A program made the translations under genes and the position numbers. A stretch of 64,000 nucleotides of DNA from Isoetes taiwanensis (lineage: Eukaryota; Streptophyta; Lycopodiopsida; Isoetales; Isoetaceae): positions 3,110,706 through 3,174,705 of the forward strand of contig JAJEKV010000085.1 in assembly GCA_021234155.1 (NCBI GenBank), read 5' to 3'. Below are positions 11,910-22,430 of the stretch, piece after piece. How positions within the stretch are numbered: the stretch's first letter is position 1; each line of letters opens with the position of its first letter. The notes under the pieces were generated by a model. That model saw only the letters and a program-made list of their open reading frames with translations, did not search any database and was not told where the DNA came from.

Positions 11910-12347
11910 TCATGCATTTGATTGTAATAGTTCATGCACTGTTTTGGTACCATTCTGCAAATTTCCTTCACAGATCATCCCACCATCACTACATTTCTTT
12001 GTTTGTGCATTTGCGCTGGACCGACTTTCTACATCAGAATCATACACATGTGCCACAAAAGTGGTATCTGGGCAGTCACAATCCAGAGGCTTGCATTCAC
12101 AGTGCTCCTTTGGAAGCTCCCAATAAGAAATTACTACTACTTTATACCTAAGCCTCTTGCTGCATGATCTGCTGGAGGAACTTTTAGGGTTCTTATCTAC
12201 ATGCAATGCAACTATACAAGCACTCAAATCAAGCCTGCAAGATGGAGCTTTGGGTAAGAATATAGACGAACCGGTAAGGGGATTCAAAACTGCCAGTTGC
12301 CAATTCGCAGAAACCCGCCTCAACATAATTTCTGAGCAAATGAACAA
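11910..12347 (-). pseudogene. F-box-associated domain fragment, copy 1
   Basis: The frame has LAVLNPLTGSSIFLPKAP, then RYKVVVISYWELP, then TTFVAHVYDSDVESRS. Plant F-box proteins of the FBA/kelch type have the series 'NPLTG..+.LP', 'YKVV' and 'VYDS....W', so this is the substrate-recognition part without the F-box. Such proteins select targets for SCF ubiquitin ligases. No F-box motif or start region is present. It belongs to a near-identical tandem pair. Confidence 0.6.
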
Positions 12348-12392
12348 AGTATGTTTCTGGGGAAGCTCTCCTTTGTCGGCAATTCTACTTGA

Positions 12393-12755
12393 TTACTTTT
12401 GGGAGCTCCAAATGCGAGTTGGGTTGAGGAAGAAGGTGATAGCAAGTACAGGATCCGACACATTTGATCCAAAAATAGCTTCACCAATCTGGAAACCTGC
12501 GTTCTGGCTATTCTGCACAGCAATAAGAACAGCGTTTTGGGAGCCAAAGTTATGTTGGAAATGGAGAAGATCACGAGGGAAAACTGTGACGTCTCCTTTG
12601 GTCAAGTTATTGGCAATTAAAAATCCACCATTTGGAAATAAATCCGGCATAGATCTTTGCCTGCAAAGACGTAAATAAGTGGCTTCGGTCTCGACTGCGA
12701 CCATAGAGCCCCCATAACCACGCCGACTTTGCCTTCCCATTGATCTCCACATCAA
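12393..12755 (-). pseudogene. Germin-like protein fragment (C-terminal cupin half)
   Basis: The frame contains the second half of the germin cupin barrel: FLIANNLTKGDVTVFPRDLL, then HFQHNFGSQNAVLIAVQNSQ, then FGSNVSDPVL. Germin-like proteins have KGDVFVFP.GL.HFQ at this place, followed by SQNPG and a short C-terminal helix. Germins are secreted, manganese-binding, hexameric wall proteins with oxalate oxidase or superoxide dismutase activity. The last metal-ligand His of the second cupin box (the H of LLHFQ) is present. The N-terminal half, with the signal peptide and the first cupin box, is missing, so this is a fragment. It lies head to tail with the F-box fragments. Confidence 0.8.
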
Positions 12756-13122
12756 AATAAACCTTGTGAGTAATTTCTTCCAGTTCTTGTCCTGTTTCTT
12801 TCTTTGCTACATTACGAAATCCATCAATGAGCCAAAGTTAGGATCGCTAAGGCGTCTTCATGGCTGCCATGGCGATTTAGGTAAGAGACCTTGGCCAGGC
12901 TTTAGGGCCCGAAGAAGAAATGAGAATTGTGCTTGTCCTTGGCATTGCACGCTCACTTGCAAAAACGATGCAAAAAGCCAGCTATGGAGGCGGAATCATT
13001 GTTGTGCATGTTCAGCCCCTAAAATAAAAAGAGGGCTTTTGTTGTGAGCCCTTGGATGTTGGACCATTGGAAAAAAAGAGCTAAATCAACGACTAAGAAA
13101 TGGTGCACTCTAGATGTACGCA

Positions 13123-14746
13123 TTAGTACATCCATTCAAATACGCCATGAAATCTTAGGAAAACCTTTGTGAAAAGCGTACAAGAGCTTCTATCTTGAAG
13201 TATCAGGTCTACGCCCTGAGCTTGTTGATCTCCTCGTTGAACCTGAGGCCCCGCCTCCCCTTCAACTACATACGGAGTCACTTTCGTCAGCTCCAGGCCT
13301 AGCTCCGTCGCTAAGTCTGCAGACAAGAAATTGTCAGTGCTCGCCGATCCAATAAGAACAATCACGCTCTTTTCCTTGATTCTACCTAGAACATGTATGA
13401 CTTTACCAAAGAAAACTTTAGAAGAATCATTTACCATGCTTTCTTCTCTCGTGATGGCCGACAGTGTCTTCACCACTTCACCATCCGATGGTGTTTTGGC
13501 CGTCGCAGCTACCGCCTTCTTTGGCTTATGCGGCTTAGGACATTCTCTCGCATAATGGCCCATGCCTTGGCAGTTGTAACACTTTATAGCTGTATTTTTC
13601 TGGCTCGAATCTTTAGGCTGCCCCGCAGCCTTTTTATTCGACTGATTCCGCTTTCGCTTTTTAGCAGATGGCCCTCCATCCGCAGTATTTTCTACTCGTT
13701 TTGATTTCCAGTCAAAACTCCTTTTGGTCTTCTCAGGTTCCTCTGGACCAACTAATTTCCTTGCAAGCTCCACTGCTTCCTCGAAGCTCTTGAGTTCTGC
13801 TTGCAACAAGTGTGTCTTGATACTTACTTCTTTCAGACCATTGACAAAGTGGTCCACCCTCATCTGAGGGGTAAGGTCGGGAAGTCTTGCGAACAACCCT
13901 CGAAGTTTACTCGCATACTCTTGTAAAGTTCCAATTTGCACTGACTCCCGGAGGGATATTAGTGCATGGCGGCTATCAAACTGAGGCGCATACTCATCCT
14001 TGAATCGCTTGCAGAAGTCCGTCCAAGACCGAAAAGTCTTTCCGCTGTCGGTGTGGATAGCCCACCACGAAGTGGTAGCACCTTTCAGCTTAAGAGAGGC
14101 GTGCAATACTTTGAAGTGTCGCCTTTCTTAGTAGCCGCATAATATAACTTCATGCGGCCCAACCAGAGCATCGCATCCTCTGGTGTTCCTGTCCCATCAA
14201 ACTCCGGCATTTTCATCTTTTTCAGAGCTTTGATTTCGTCCTCCGAGAGCCCGTTCACGGTCTCCTCGAGAGGATCATTCACAGCCGGGTTGGCTGTGTC
14301 TGGCGTAGAGCGACCACTCCAAGTGGTGCACTCACAATTGGCCGTCCCCTAGCGGTACCTCGTACCGGTTGGGTTGTCGAAGTATTTGGAGTACTTCTAG
14401 AGTTCCGCATAAGCTGATCAATAGATTCCTTAAGGCGCTGCTCCCGGGCAGCACTTTCCAGTATCCACCGATTCATTTGCCGCTGCATGTTATCAAGAGT
14501 TTTAGCAATCAAAGATTGCTCTTCCTGAGAACCCTCTCGCGCAGTAGTAAGTGTTGTTGCAGTCACTAGTAATGGTGCTGCTGGAGTACTGCTCCCTGAG
14601 CTTACTCCACTGACAAAGGTACTTGCCTCGCTAGTAACCAAACCTACCTGTGAAGCTGGGTCACCCCCAGGGTGTCCGGTATCACTACGAGGTTGCTCAC
14701 TAACAACGGGGGAAGACAACCCCACACTAGGCTGTGCCTGCAGCAT
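13123..14746 (-). pseudogene. Chromovirus gag and protease remnant
   Basis: Gag is spread over three frames: 14746-14279, 14282-14085 and 14106-13123. It has a Ser/Thr/Pro-rich N-terminus, then a retrotransposon gag core (near 14040: TSWWAIHTDSGKTFRSWTDF), then a single CCHC knuckle, CYNCQGMGHYAREC, near 13540-13580. Behind a Lys-rich linker comes a retropepsin-like segment reading LIGSASTDNFLS, where active family members have D-S/T-G. The catalytic Asp is therefore lost. The frame runs into foreign sequence just after FEWMY, where the 2.3 kb inserted segment begins. Gag would package RNA and the protease would mature the polyprotein; neither can work here. Confidence 0.85.
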
Positions 14747-14886
14747 CGCTTCAAAATCGAATACTGGCAGGTCTTCTAAATGAATATCGTGGAGTGCAGG
14801 TATTATGATCTGTTAAAGCAACAGTTGGCAACCCATCAATTGGCTGCGTCATATTCTGTGTTGGATCAGTCATGGCTCTAAACCTT

Positions 14887-14898
14887 GCTCTGATATCA
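14887..14898 (-). promoter_or_regulatory. Primer binding site, tRNA-iMet type
   Basis: Read on the minus strand just after the 5' LTR, TGATATCAGAGC matches the common plant initiator-methionine primer site TGGTATCAGAGC with one change. Confidence 0.75.
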
Positions 14899-14901
14899 AA
14901 T

Positions 14902-15689
14902 TGTCAAAAACCTACAAAGATAGGTACAATCGCGCTACCTAGAATTCCCAAAATTCCCCACAGCGAAGTGAACTCCACGAGCTCCACGCCACGATTGCTT
15001 CTTGATCCCCGGGATCGGCTGAGCCACCCGACTTCAGCCCGGTTCTAACACAAGAATTGGATCGCCACGGCGGTATTTCTCAAAAACAATCAAGAACACT
15101 CTCGAGCGGGCGTCCCCATAAGCCAACACCAATGACTCAAATTCGCTTAAAACAAGGCGAATCGATTCTCAATCAACTCGCAATGGGCGAAACCCTAGCA
15201 GCGAAGATCGGGGCTTTCGGTGAGTGGATTGCTTCAATAGCTTCGCTCAAAGGAAAAGCGTGATCTCACAAAAACACCCCCAAATCCTTTTATAAGGCAC
15301 TAGGGTCTAATTTTTGCTCGAAAAAGGGCCGTAGGCCTTTTTGCAGCCCAATCCGGACGGATTAGCTCGATCCAGGCTATTTTAAGGTGATCCGCCGCCT
15401 ACAATAGCCTTGATCGGAGAATCTCGTTCTGCCTTTTAATTTGCCCCATCCAATGAGGTAAAGCCACCTCATACCCCAATTTCCAAAGGTTAGATGGTTT
15501 TTCATAAGAACTTTAGAATTTAATTAAAAGGCAAGTTAACATACGAAACTTTTGCCACTTAAAAATAAACCCCACGCCGCCCCTAGGCGGTATCACTGCT
15601 CAGGACGTTCCCAGGCCACCCCGTGGCATTCCCAATGCAGACTCCCAGTCCTAAGGCCCACAAGCGCGACTTGCCCTTGGTTCGTAACA
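14902..15689 (-). repeat. 5' LTR of the chromovirus
   Basis: The LTR is 788 bp, begins TGTCAAAAACC and ends CGTAACA on the plus strand. It has an extra segment near 15486-15512 that the other LTR lacks. The primer site follows its inner end after three bases. Confidence 0.88.
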
Positions 15690-16060
15690 CTCAGCACCTC
15701 CACTGGCAGCATCGGTTCATCCCCTTACACAGAGACGATGGGTTCTTGCAGATGTTGTCTCTATTCAAGCATGGTATGAAGCCAGTCGCCTACTGTCTTG
15801 GCCTGAATTTCAGGCAAAGTTCTTGCTCTTGTATGGGAGAAGGTCGCAAAAAATTTGCCTCTTATGGTGCAGGTTGATGTTGCCGAATGGGTGCCTTAGG
15901 TGCCTGCATATTAATGCCTTCTGACATCGTTATAATCCTCGCATATCTGCAATAAACCCACTCTGCCTTTTAGATGTTGAGACTCTTGAGCACTGTCTTT
16001 TCTATTGTCTAGAGGTTCAGCCGGCATGGTCCTGGCTACAAGGTTTGTTTAACAGTGAAT
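15690..16060 (+). pseudogene. LINE ORF2 tail remnant (zinc-binding region)
   Basis: Directly beside the chromovirus LTR, one frame reads RRWVLADVVSIQAWYEASRL and, after a stop, another reads DVETLEHCLFYCLEVQPAWS. The second resembles the zinc-binding segment behind plant LINE reverse transcriptases ('.E..EH.lf.C......W'). It is short and broken. The chromovirus may have inserted into this LINE. Confidence 0.4.
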
Positions 16061-16987
16061 TGGAATGCGGATAGATGCATCCTCTTGGCGTCCTATCCCA
16101 ATGCATGGCCCCCAAACAGAGGGCATCCAATCTTTGTTCTAGTTGGCTCCTGTAGCCGATATGAGAGCGCCGTAGATGCCAAATTTTCAGGACATTTATT
16201 CATCTACACATGGTGTTATTGCGGTGGCCCAGAGAAAGATACTAACAGCTTCCGAGTGTTCCTCCCTTGAGTCAGAAATGACGGAATGTACCTGGATTTA
16301 GTACCTTCAAATTGATTCTTATCGTTAATCTCCTATTCTGGAGTAAGTACATTGTGCTTCAGGCTCGTGCTCCTGTGGCATCTCTTTGTGCTTACACAGT
16401 TAGATGAGACATGTAAATATTGTACTTTTTATATCTTATTAATAAATTTTTTTGGCTTTTGTCCTTCAATATAAAAACATATGGACAAATGTTAACATGG
16501 TTTTTGGTTTCGATTTAAAAGTGTTTCTTGATTACTATTTCCAAACCATTGTATACAAGTATTTTTTTGAAGCACTAATATAATTTATATCCTTCGTCAA
16601 AAATTTGCCTCGACTACTATGTCCTAACTTCTACCAAAGGAAACATTCGCCAACACTGTGAACTTTGAAATCATGAAAATCGCCATGTGTGCTAAACTAA
16701 CCCAGTTTAATTATTTCCTTAAGGAAAGCGGCTGGTGCATCTTGTGAATTGGCAACGAGCTTTCAGCTTTCTGCGAAGGACTCCACGTGCCATGGCGGTT
16801 CCACATGTCCAAAAGCCGCATGGCGTGAGCACATACGGTCAATTGATGCATCGTCAGATTGGTCCATGCCGCCCCAACCCCATTGCAGGCCAATCCATAC
16901 CTCATTATCTTTGCACGGCACCCGTCGAGATGGTCGACATTGACCCGAGGATCAGAGAGCTCCAAGAGCTGAGATGCAGAAGCCATA
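16061..16987. other. No recognisable gene
   Basis: AT-rich in 16400-16700. The frames around 16711-17010 overlap on both strands and resemble no family I can name. Confidence 0.4.
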
Positions 16988-17275
16988 ATGTGGTGGCCTT
17001 GGCCTACTAGAGGAAGCGGGGAAGAACCTCATTATTTGCCGCCACACAATGGCCCTCATCGGTATGATGTTCTATACACTGTACACATTGTTAGGACAAG
17101 CCATCATGGTTCTCAATGCCACGATCGTCATCGTATTGTCACATTCATGGTCGAGGATGCGCAAGCACAAGAAGAGATATTACGCCAGGGCAAGCAGTTG
17201 AAGGGGACATCCCTGTATATCGACCAAGATCTCAATCCAGCACAACATGAGTCATATAGGCATGGGTTGACATAG
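16988..17275 (+). pseudogene. LINE ORF1-like nucleic-acid-binding remnant
   Basis: The frame ends VTFMVEDAQAQEEILRQGKQ and continues LKGTSLYIDQDLNP. Many non-LTR retrotransposon ORF1 proteins have this 'v.f....d.+.il.....LkGt.i.i..Dl' segment. No zinc knuckle or endonuclease follows. Confidence 0.4.
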
Positions 17276-17880
17276 GTTAAAAGCATTCGCCACCAAGGGG
17301 AGCCTCATGGTGATCCGAAGCAAGATGCGGATCTTTCCATCGCGTAAGCGATGTGAACCCTTATGAAACATAAAGAAGTAGTTTTTGGACTTGGTATAGC
17401 CCATGCATAATGTAGCAGCAATATGTAGAGCAGTTAAAATAGTTAAGAACATAGAATGTTGCAACACAATAAAGATGTTGCTGTTGAGCAGCAACTGCTG
17501 ATGAAGCCAACTACATTTTATGAAGAATCCTTGAGCCAAAAATCTGCACACCATATTATAGAAAAATGAGGCAGAAATCAGAAGTTATAGGTGTCCAAAA
17601 AGTGGAAATGGTCTCTGAAGTGTGGATACAGGATTGGTACGAAATTCTTTCCCCAATCAACAATCTCGATCAGCCTGTTTGAGTTACATGTGGAATATAA
17701 GTGGATAAGAGTGCCATAACAATCTGCTCTGCCCCTATGATAGTAGTAGCACTCTCTATAAAATTCGAACTGCCTATCTGTCATATCCATACTATTGGCA
17801 TGCATAAACCACCATACATTAGCGGAGTCTCCTTGCGAAATCTTTGGCCCTTTGGCCCAAAAGCGTGGAATCCATTTGAT
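17252..17880 (-). other. Minus-strand frames of unknown origin
   Basis: A frame over 17880-17578 reads NVWWFMHANSMDMTDRQFEF and then ECYYYHRGRADCYG. It looks protein-like (aromatic and charged, few low-complexity runs) but I do not recognise it. The next frame (17554-17252) is Leu/Ile-rich. They lie downstream of the LINE tail and could be a fragment of another gene. Confidence 0.25.
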
Positions 17881-18001
17881 TACTTTCCTTTAACATGGCC
17901 TGTCCAAAAACGTAATCCATTTGATTGACTGTATCCCATCTTTGCATTACGACAAAGGAAGGCCAATGTACTTTGAGGCCTCAATTTCATCAAATTGCAG
18001 G

Positions 18002-18865
18002 TCAAGTTTGTACTTGCAGTTCCAGAGATAGTCTAGGAAAATCAGAGTCAGAATTAGTATTATCTTCATGACAATTTAATTTAAATAGGTTAAAAGAACC
18101 AACAAAATGTCCAATAGAATTCCAAAGCTGATCATAATGAGCATCAACATATTTATTCTTTTGTGCTGTTGCTGCTAGCTCTAAGTCATAAATAACCTGC
18201 AATTTAATCCAAAAGGTAGACAAATTGTGACCTCCATATAAGCATCTATTTCTGTGTTTCCATATATTCCATAAAGAGATGAAGCTAATAGTATTTTTAA
18301 AAGCATTATTGTTCATCATGAAATCGAGTATAGCAGCAGGTCTATGAATATTGAAATTAATCTCAAACCAGGACCAAAAGCTATTTAATTTAGGGCGAGG
18401 AGGAAGATATGTTCCATAGATTCCACGAGTTACAAACCAGGAGGGCATAATGGGGAGATCATTTGAAGCATGCCTGACTGAATATTCTGAATACTCTGAT
18501 GGTTCTGATGGTTGCAAATAGCTAGGAGGTTAGGGACACTTTTATTAGCTATCAGCCAATTGAAATAAGATATTTTTGGAGCACAATATGAATTCCAAAC
18601 ATTCATAAAAGATCTTTTCAACTTGCTCGATTGGCGTGCCAATATTTATTTTGCTTTGGATGGAAGATTGGAACTTGATAAGACGGCATATACTCTGGAT
18701 ACTTTATAAAAATTTTTGCAGTTCAGAAGCCAATCATTTTCTAGAATAGGATTAGCATCTATATTTCTATTGGCTACTTTACTGATAATATGTCTATAGA
18801 GCAATCTATCAGTACTAGTTCCCTTGACCTTGACCTTAAGTCTGGTCCAAGAGATCCAGCTTGTG
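18002..18865 (-). pseudogene. LINE ORF2 C-terminal zinc-binding region
   Basis: The frames contain GDVTSWISWTRLK, then ISYFNWLIANKSVPNLLA (the zf-RVT start) and SLWNIWKHRNRCLYGG, the characteristic end of plant L1 ORF2. One frameshift separates 18642 from 18517. The 3' untranslated region probably extends to about 17990; no poly(A) is evident. Confidence 0.75.
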
Positions 18866-20547
18866 ACGTCCCCTACTCGTATACGGTGCACTCACCGTAT
18901 ACAAACAGGAGTTCATCCCCCATACCAGCTCCATGCCGATACAGGGCCCTCCACATGACACTACAACCGTGACGGGTTCCAGTGGGAAGAGTGAAAGGGT
19001 CATTTTACCCCGTCTCCCTCAGGGCCTACCTAGCTACGGAAGCGTAAACATACATGTCAGTATATAACATAAGCACATATCCACTCGGAAGGGTGGTCCA
19101 TCACATCTGCATAGACAAGGTGAGCACAATACATATGGGGAGTCCTACCCAAGGCTCAGACTCAAGAGGATGACTGACGGCTTGGGTCTCCAGAGTTCAT
19201 TGCAGACAGAATTCATGGCAATGGATTTGGCTGGCATATGAACATGGCATAGGGTTGTCCACTCCATCCGCCCCTCCTGTGCACACTTTGCAGAGTAGGC
19301 TGAAAAGTGTCGGGACCTGACTGTAGCCCGCCGGATGCATAGCCAAAGGGGCTATTCCTGGGTTTCATCCTCCCAGTTCTGATGGGGCAGGAAGGGATCG
19401 CTCCCTCCAGAGATCTGCATGCCGACTCAAGGTGACTAGAGGGCCACTGCCCGTATTCGACTGAACCCACTGGAAAGTGTACACCACTTCACGGGTGTCG
19501 AGTTCATGCCCTACCCACACTCAGTGGTAAGCCATTAGACCTAGTCACTATGATCCCTGGTAGGCCTTACACACCCGAGGGATTGTTCAAGAGTCGGAAC
19601 ATGAACCTCCTTCTTAGCCAGTCTGGCCCCTTCACCCACAACCAGGTGTGGTTCTTGTGCACAGGCCGAATCTATAGTGTGCTAGAGAGGCTAATCTAGG
19701 AGCATCTACTACCAAGCTTGAGGTCTCTACCCCCCTTCCCAATACAAGGAGTTCATAGAGATACATCATCCATATATATCACAGAAGAACTAAGGAACTA
19801 TATCTAATCTATATCATAGAGTTAGGTTCTTTAGTTAGAGGCTGGTATCTAGAGATCTAGAAGGCTGCTATGGGCAATTTAATAGGCTAAAACCTCGATT
19901 CTATGACCTGAAATAGGGTTTAGACTATTTAATTGGCCAAATACTGATCCTTGAGTGGCTCCTCGACCGAGTTCGACCATCCTATTTGAAACGCTTTCGA
20001 ATCAAGGGAAACTAATGGTGCAATTCTCTCAGGCAGAGTCTGGGAGGCGGTTTTGGCTCTTGAGGCAGCCAAAACAGAGCTCTAAAAGCCTAGAAACGAA
20101 AAATGGGCAAGTTAGGGTTTCCCTTCTTAAATAGACAAAGGGTTGGCTAGGGTTTCCAATTATCCCCTTTAGGCATGTGGGATAATTGGGAATGGGCCCA
20201 CTTGCCTTTAATGGCTAGGTGGCAAGATGTGCCCACATGGAAATGTGTGCCCACATTAATGTGTACATTGGTAAATGTGCACATTAATTGCACACTTGGG
20301 TATGGCCCACTTGGCATAAAGTGTCCACATGGAAATGTGTGCCCACATTAATGTGTACATTGGTAAATGTGCACATTAATACTAATGCACATTCTTAGCA
20401 AGTTGCCCCCTAGGGGCTACCCACTTGGCTGCGTCGGCGTACCGTCGGTCGGGTGGCGGTAATGCTGGCGTGGCAAGGCGAAAGATATCGTCACGGGACC
20501 GTGATAATCATCCCCGAACGTCACCACGACTTCCATTTGCCCAGAGG
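18866..20547. mobile_element. 1.68 kb non-coding insertion in the LINE
   Basis: The LINE frame is broken at a codon shared by both sides (NLGD / GDVTSW). The inserted DNA begins TGTGACGTCCCC, resembling an LTR end, and finishes ...CCCAGAGGTCACC. Only GTC, or GACGTC/GAGGTC with one mismatch, is repeated at the edges. It has no coding sequence. It may be a solo LTR or a TRIM-like element. Two copies of a 55-bp block lie near its right end. Confidence 0.5.
20236..20392. repeat. 55-bp direct repeat spaced about 92 bp
   Basis: acatggaaatgtgtgcccac followed by attaatgtgtacattggtaa occurs at about 20235 and 20328 inside the 1.68 kb insertion. Confidence 0.75.
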
Positions 20548-20690
20548 TCACCTAGATTACAAACATTATTAAGCATCCATTTTCTATAAATCTTAGAGAA
20601 TAATAGCCAAAGGGATGCTATCTCTTTTGGATAGGCTTGGATTCCAGAAGATACTCATGTCCTGATGAGCCTGATCAATACTAGAATATG
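20548..20690 (-). pseudogene. LINE ORF2 piece between two insertions
   Basis: The short frame SLWLLFSKIYRKWM through NNVCNLGD matches the 'W..ll..KY' segment of plant L1 ORF2 behind the RT. It ends at the edge of the 1.68 kb insertion and continues at 18865 as GDVTSWISWTRLK. About 90 residues normally lying before it are missing. Confidence 0.6.
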
Positions 20691-20699
20691 TAGCATTAT

Positions 20700-22410
20700 A
20701 ACGGGGGTTTTTTACGCTTTTTTTTGTCTTTGTTTTTCTCTAAGGTTTTCATATGATTTGGTGGCCGTATTCATCCAGGTGTACTAAATAGTATTTCTAG
20801 AGTGCACCCTTTTGTTACCCGTTGATTTTAGAAAAGAGGGCAAATCCTGTGGTGGATATCCTCCCATTATTTTTAGGGTTTTTTTAGGGTTCGACTTTTT
20901 AACTTGTTTCGAATTATCCCTTCTTTTTCTTCCATCTAGGCTTGCACAGGTTTCGGGTAGCTATGGCGGCATGAAGAAAATGGTGTCGTCGGCCCAGGAT
21001 TTGGTGAAGAAAGTAAAGGCACCATGGCCGATCACGGACCCTACTGCTGGCCCTGAATACAAAGAACCCATTCCAGATATTACACTCTACCGCACCTTCT
21101 CTCCTGCCACCGCTCCTAAGCCTGTTTCAGTCCCTCGATCTGAACCAATTAAGCCCAAGAGAAGGAAGCGGAACAAAATGGCGGGCAAATGCATTTCGGC
21201 AGTTTCTTCATTCTGTTTTTTCGCATTTTTACCAGTGCAGCTCCCTCTGCTTCAAATCGGCAGGTAAAAGCTTCAGCCCTGAAGCCAGCAAGAGAATGTG
21301 AGTCCTCGTCGTACTTTGCCAAAATTTTTAAGCTCAGAATCCCCTGTTTCTTGAACCCTAGCTTGAGCATCATGCCAGTTTTCTGAACCATTTTTCTTGC
21401 CAGAAGCCCATTTTCATAATTATTGTCAGTAGATTTGATTCGCGTAAAGTTTTATTAATCCCGATTCTGATACACTTCCTGAAACCAATGAAGCCAATTT
21501 TGGGGCTCTGAGTTTTGTGGTGCAAAAATTGGGCATGGACATGCAGGATTTGTCCTCTCTGCAGCCCTATTTTTGGCAAACTGCATTACCGCTCAGGGGC
21601 ACTCGATTTCCCAGCTCCGGCTATAGCGCTCATGTGATGCATGCATGAAGGGCAAAATAGTCAGGCATTGAAGTACGTTTTTATCAGTTTATGTTCAAGG
21701 AGGCATCGGAATCACCATAACAGGTAGAAGGTAGAGCCTTTAACTTTTTTTTTTGGCTTCCTTCTCTGTAGATTTGGAAAAGGAAATGTATATCTAGATC
21801 TACCCGGCGCACTGTATCTCAACAAGTTGTAAGAGAAATTGATCCTTCCAAGGATTCTGAGTTTGATGACCGTTTGCCCCCTTCCCCTCCAATTTTTGTT
21901 CTTGCACCTCGGGTGAAGTGTTCAGATATCCAAGGAGAGGGCGTAAAAGATTTGTGGAAATGGAGGATAAACATTGAAGCTGGCTGCATGAATAGGATGT
22001 TCACAGAATGATGTTCACTGTTCATGTGTTCATGTGATTTTGCACATGAAGCTTTATCAGAAGTGTTTGCACGGAATAATGATGATTTTGCACTTGGAGA
22101 CCTTTCTTCAAAAGTAAAATTAACGAATGCTGAGATACTTTTCGTTCTCACAAAGCTTGCTGGACCCAACTTGGAGATTCTTCAAATGGCTTTCTACTAT
22201 TGAATTTGTAAGTGGAGGCTTCGGAGAAGTGGCCATTGCAAAGGGTTCCAACACGGACAAAAGTGCTCATGGTAAGTTTCCTTAGAAATTGTGAGTTTCA
22301 ATGTGTAACAGGGATGCTCCGGGCAACGAGAGCTGTCGGATGATTGATCTGCCAGCTCCGTGTGGAACCTGCATATGAGTGTGGAGCTAGTGAAAGGCAA
22401 CTGCCAGCTA
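20700..22410 (+). other. Insertion in the LINE with exon-like fragments
   Basis: This segment is opposite in coding sense to the LINE. A frame at 20968-21180 reads MKKMVSSAQDLVKKVKAPWP and KPKRRKRNKMAGK, the second part looking like a nuclear localisation signal. A second frame at about 21772-22000 reads RRTVSQQVVREIDPSKDSEF and GEGVKDLWKWRIN. A third (22035-22200) reads NDDFALGDLSSKVKL and AEILFVLTKLAGPNLEIL. They look like exons of one gene but I do not recognise the family. At the right edge a 21-bp block (agctagtgaaaggcaactgc) is repeated in tandem. This is probably a gene-fragment-carrying insertion. Confidence 0.4.
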
Positions 22411-22430
22411 GTGAAAGGCAACTGCCATAA

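Larger units (their letters stand above)
11281..12347. repeat. 541-bp tandem duplication of the F-box fragment
   Basis: The marker tctcctttagaagaagatac stands at 11281 and 11822, which gives the period. Inside the first unit, a 62-bp block beginning gcccatgtattaatatcaaa is duplicated again at 11324 and 11386. Identity is high, so duplication is much younger than the decay of the surrounding element. Confidence 0.85.
10812..13122. other. 2.3 kb segment of host-gene fragments splitting the chromovirus
   Basis: The chromovirus frame stops at FEWMY (13123) and resumes at KCYDVILGINWL (10809). The segment between has nothing to do with retroelements. It holds a germin-like fragment and two copies of an F-box-protein fragment, all on the same strand as the element. 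A GC hairpin, GGCCCC-TTC-GGGGCC, stands at 10928-10942 and a GATGTAC...GTACATC palindrome at about 13113-13132. The flanks acatttcaa (left) and catccattcaaa (right) are similar but are not a clean target duplication. It could be a nested gene-carrying DNA transposon or sequence transduced by the retroelement. Confidence 0.7.
7557..15689 (-). mobile_element. Degraded Ty3/gypsy chromovirus retrotransposon
   Basis: An LTR retrotransposon lies on the minus strand, from its 5' LTR (14902-15689) to its 3' LTR (7557-8313). In order it carries a tRNA-iMet-like primer site, gag with a CCHC knuckle, a protease remnant, reverse transcriptase, the start of RNase H, the integrase catalytic core, a chromodomain and a polypurine tract. 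RT before integrase plus a terminal chromodomain define the chromovirus branch of Ty3/gypsy. The frames are broken, the RNase H to integrase junction is deleted (about 9311-9463), and a 2.3 kb segment interrupts the protease to RT region. The LTRs differ by many substitutions and indels, so insertion is old. I see no matching target duplication beside the outer ends. The element is dead. Confidence 0.9.

Noticed and set aside
11433-12678. Plus-strand frames (for example the 173-codon frame at 12157-12678)
   Set aside because: They are the complement of the F-box and germin fragments, which have clear family motifs on the minus strand.
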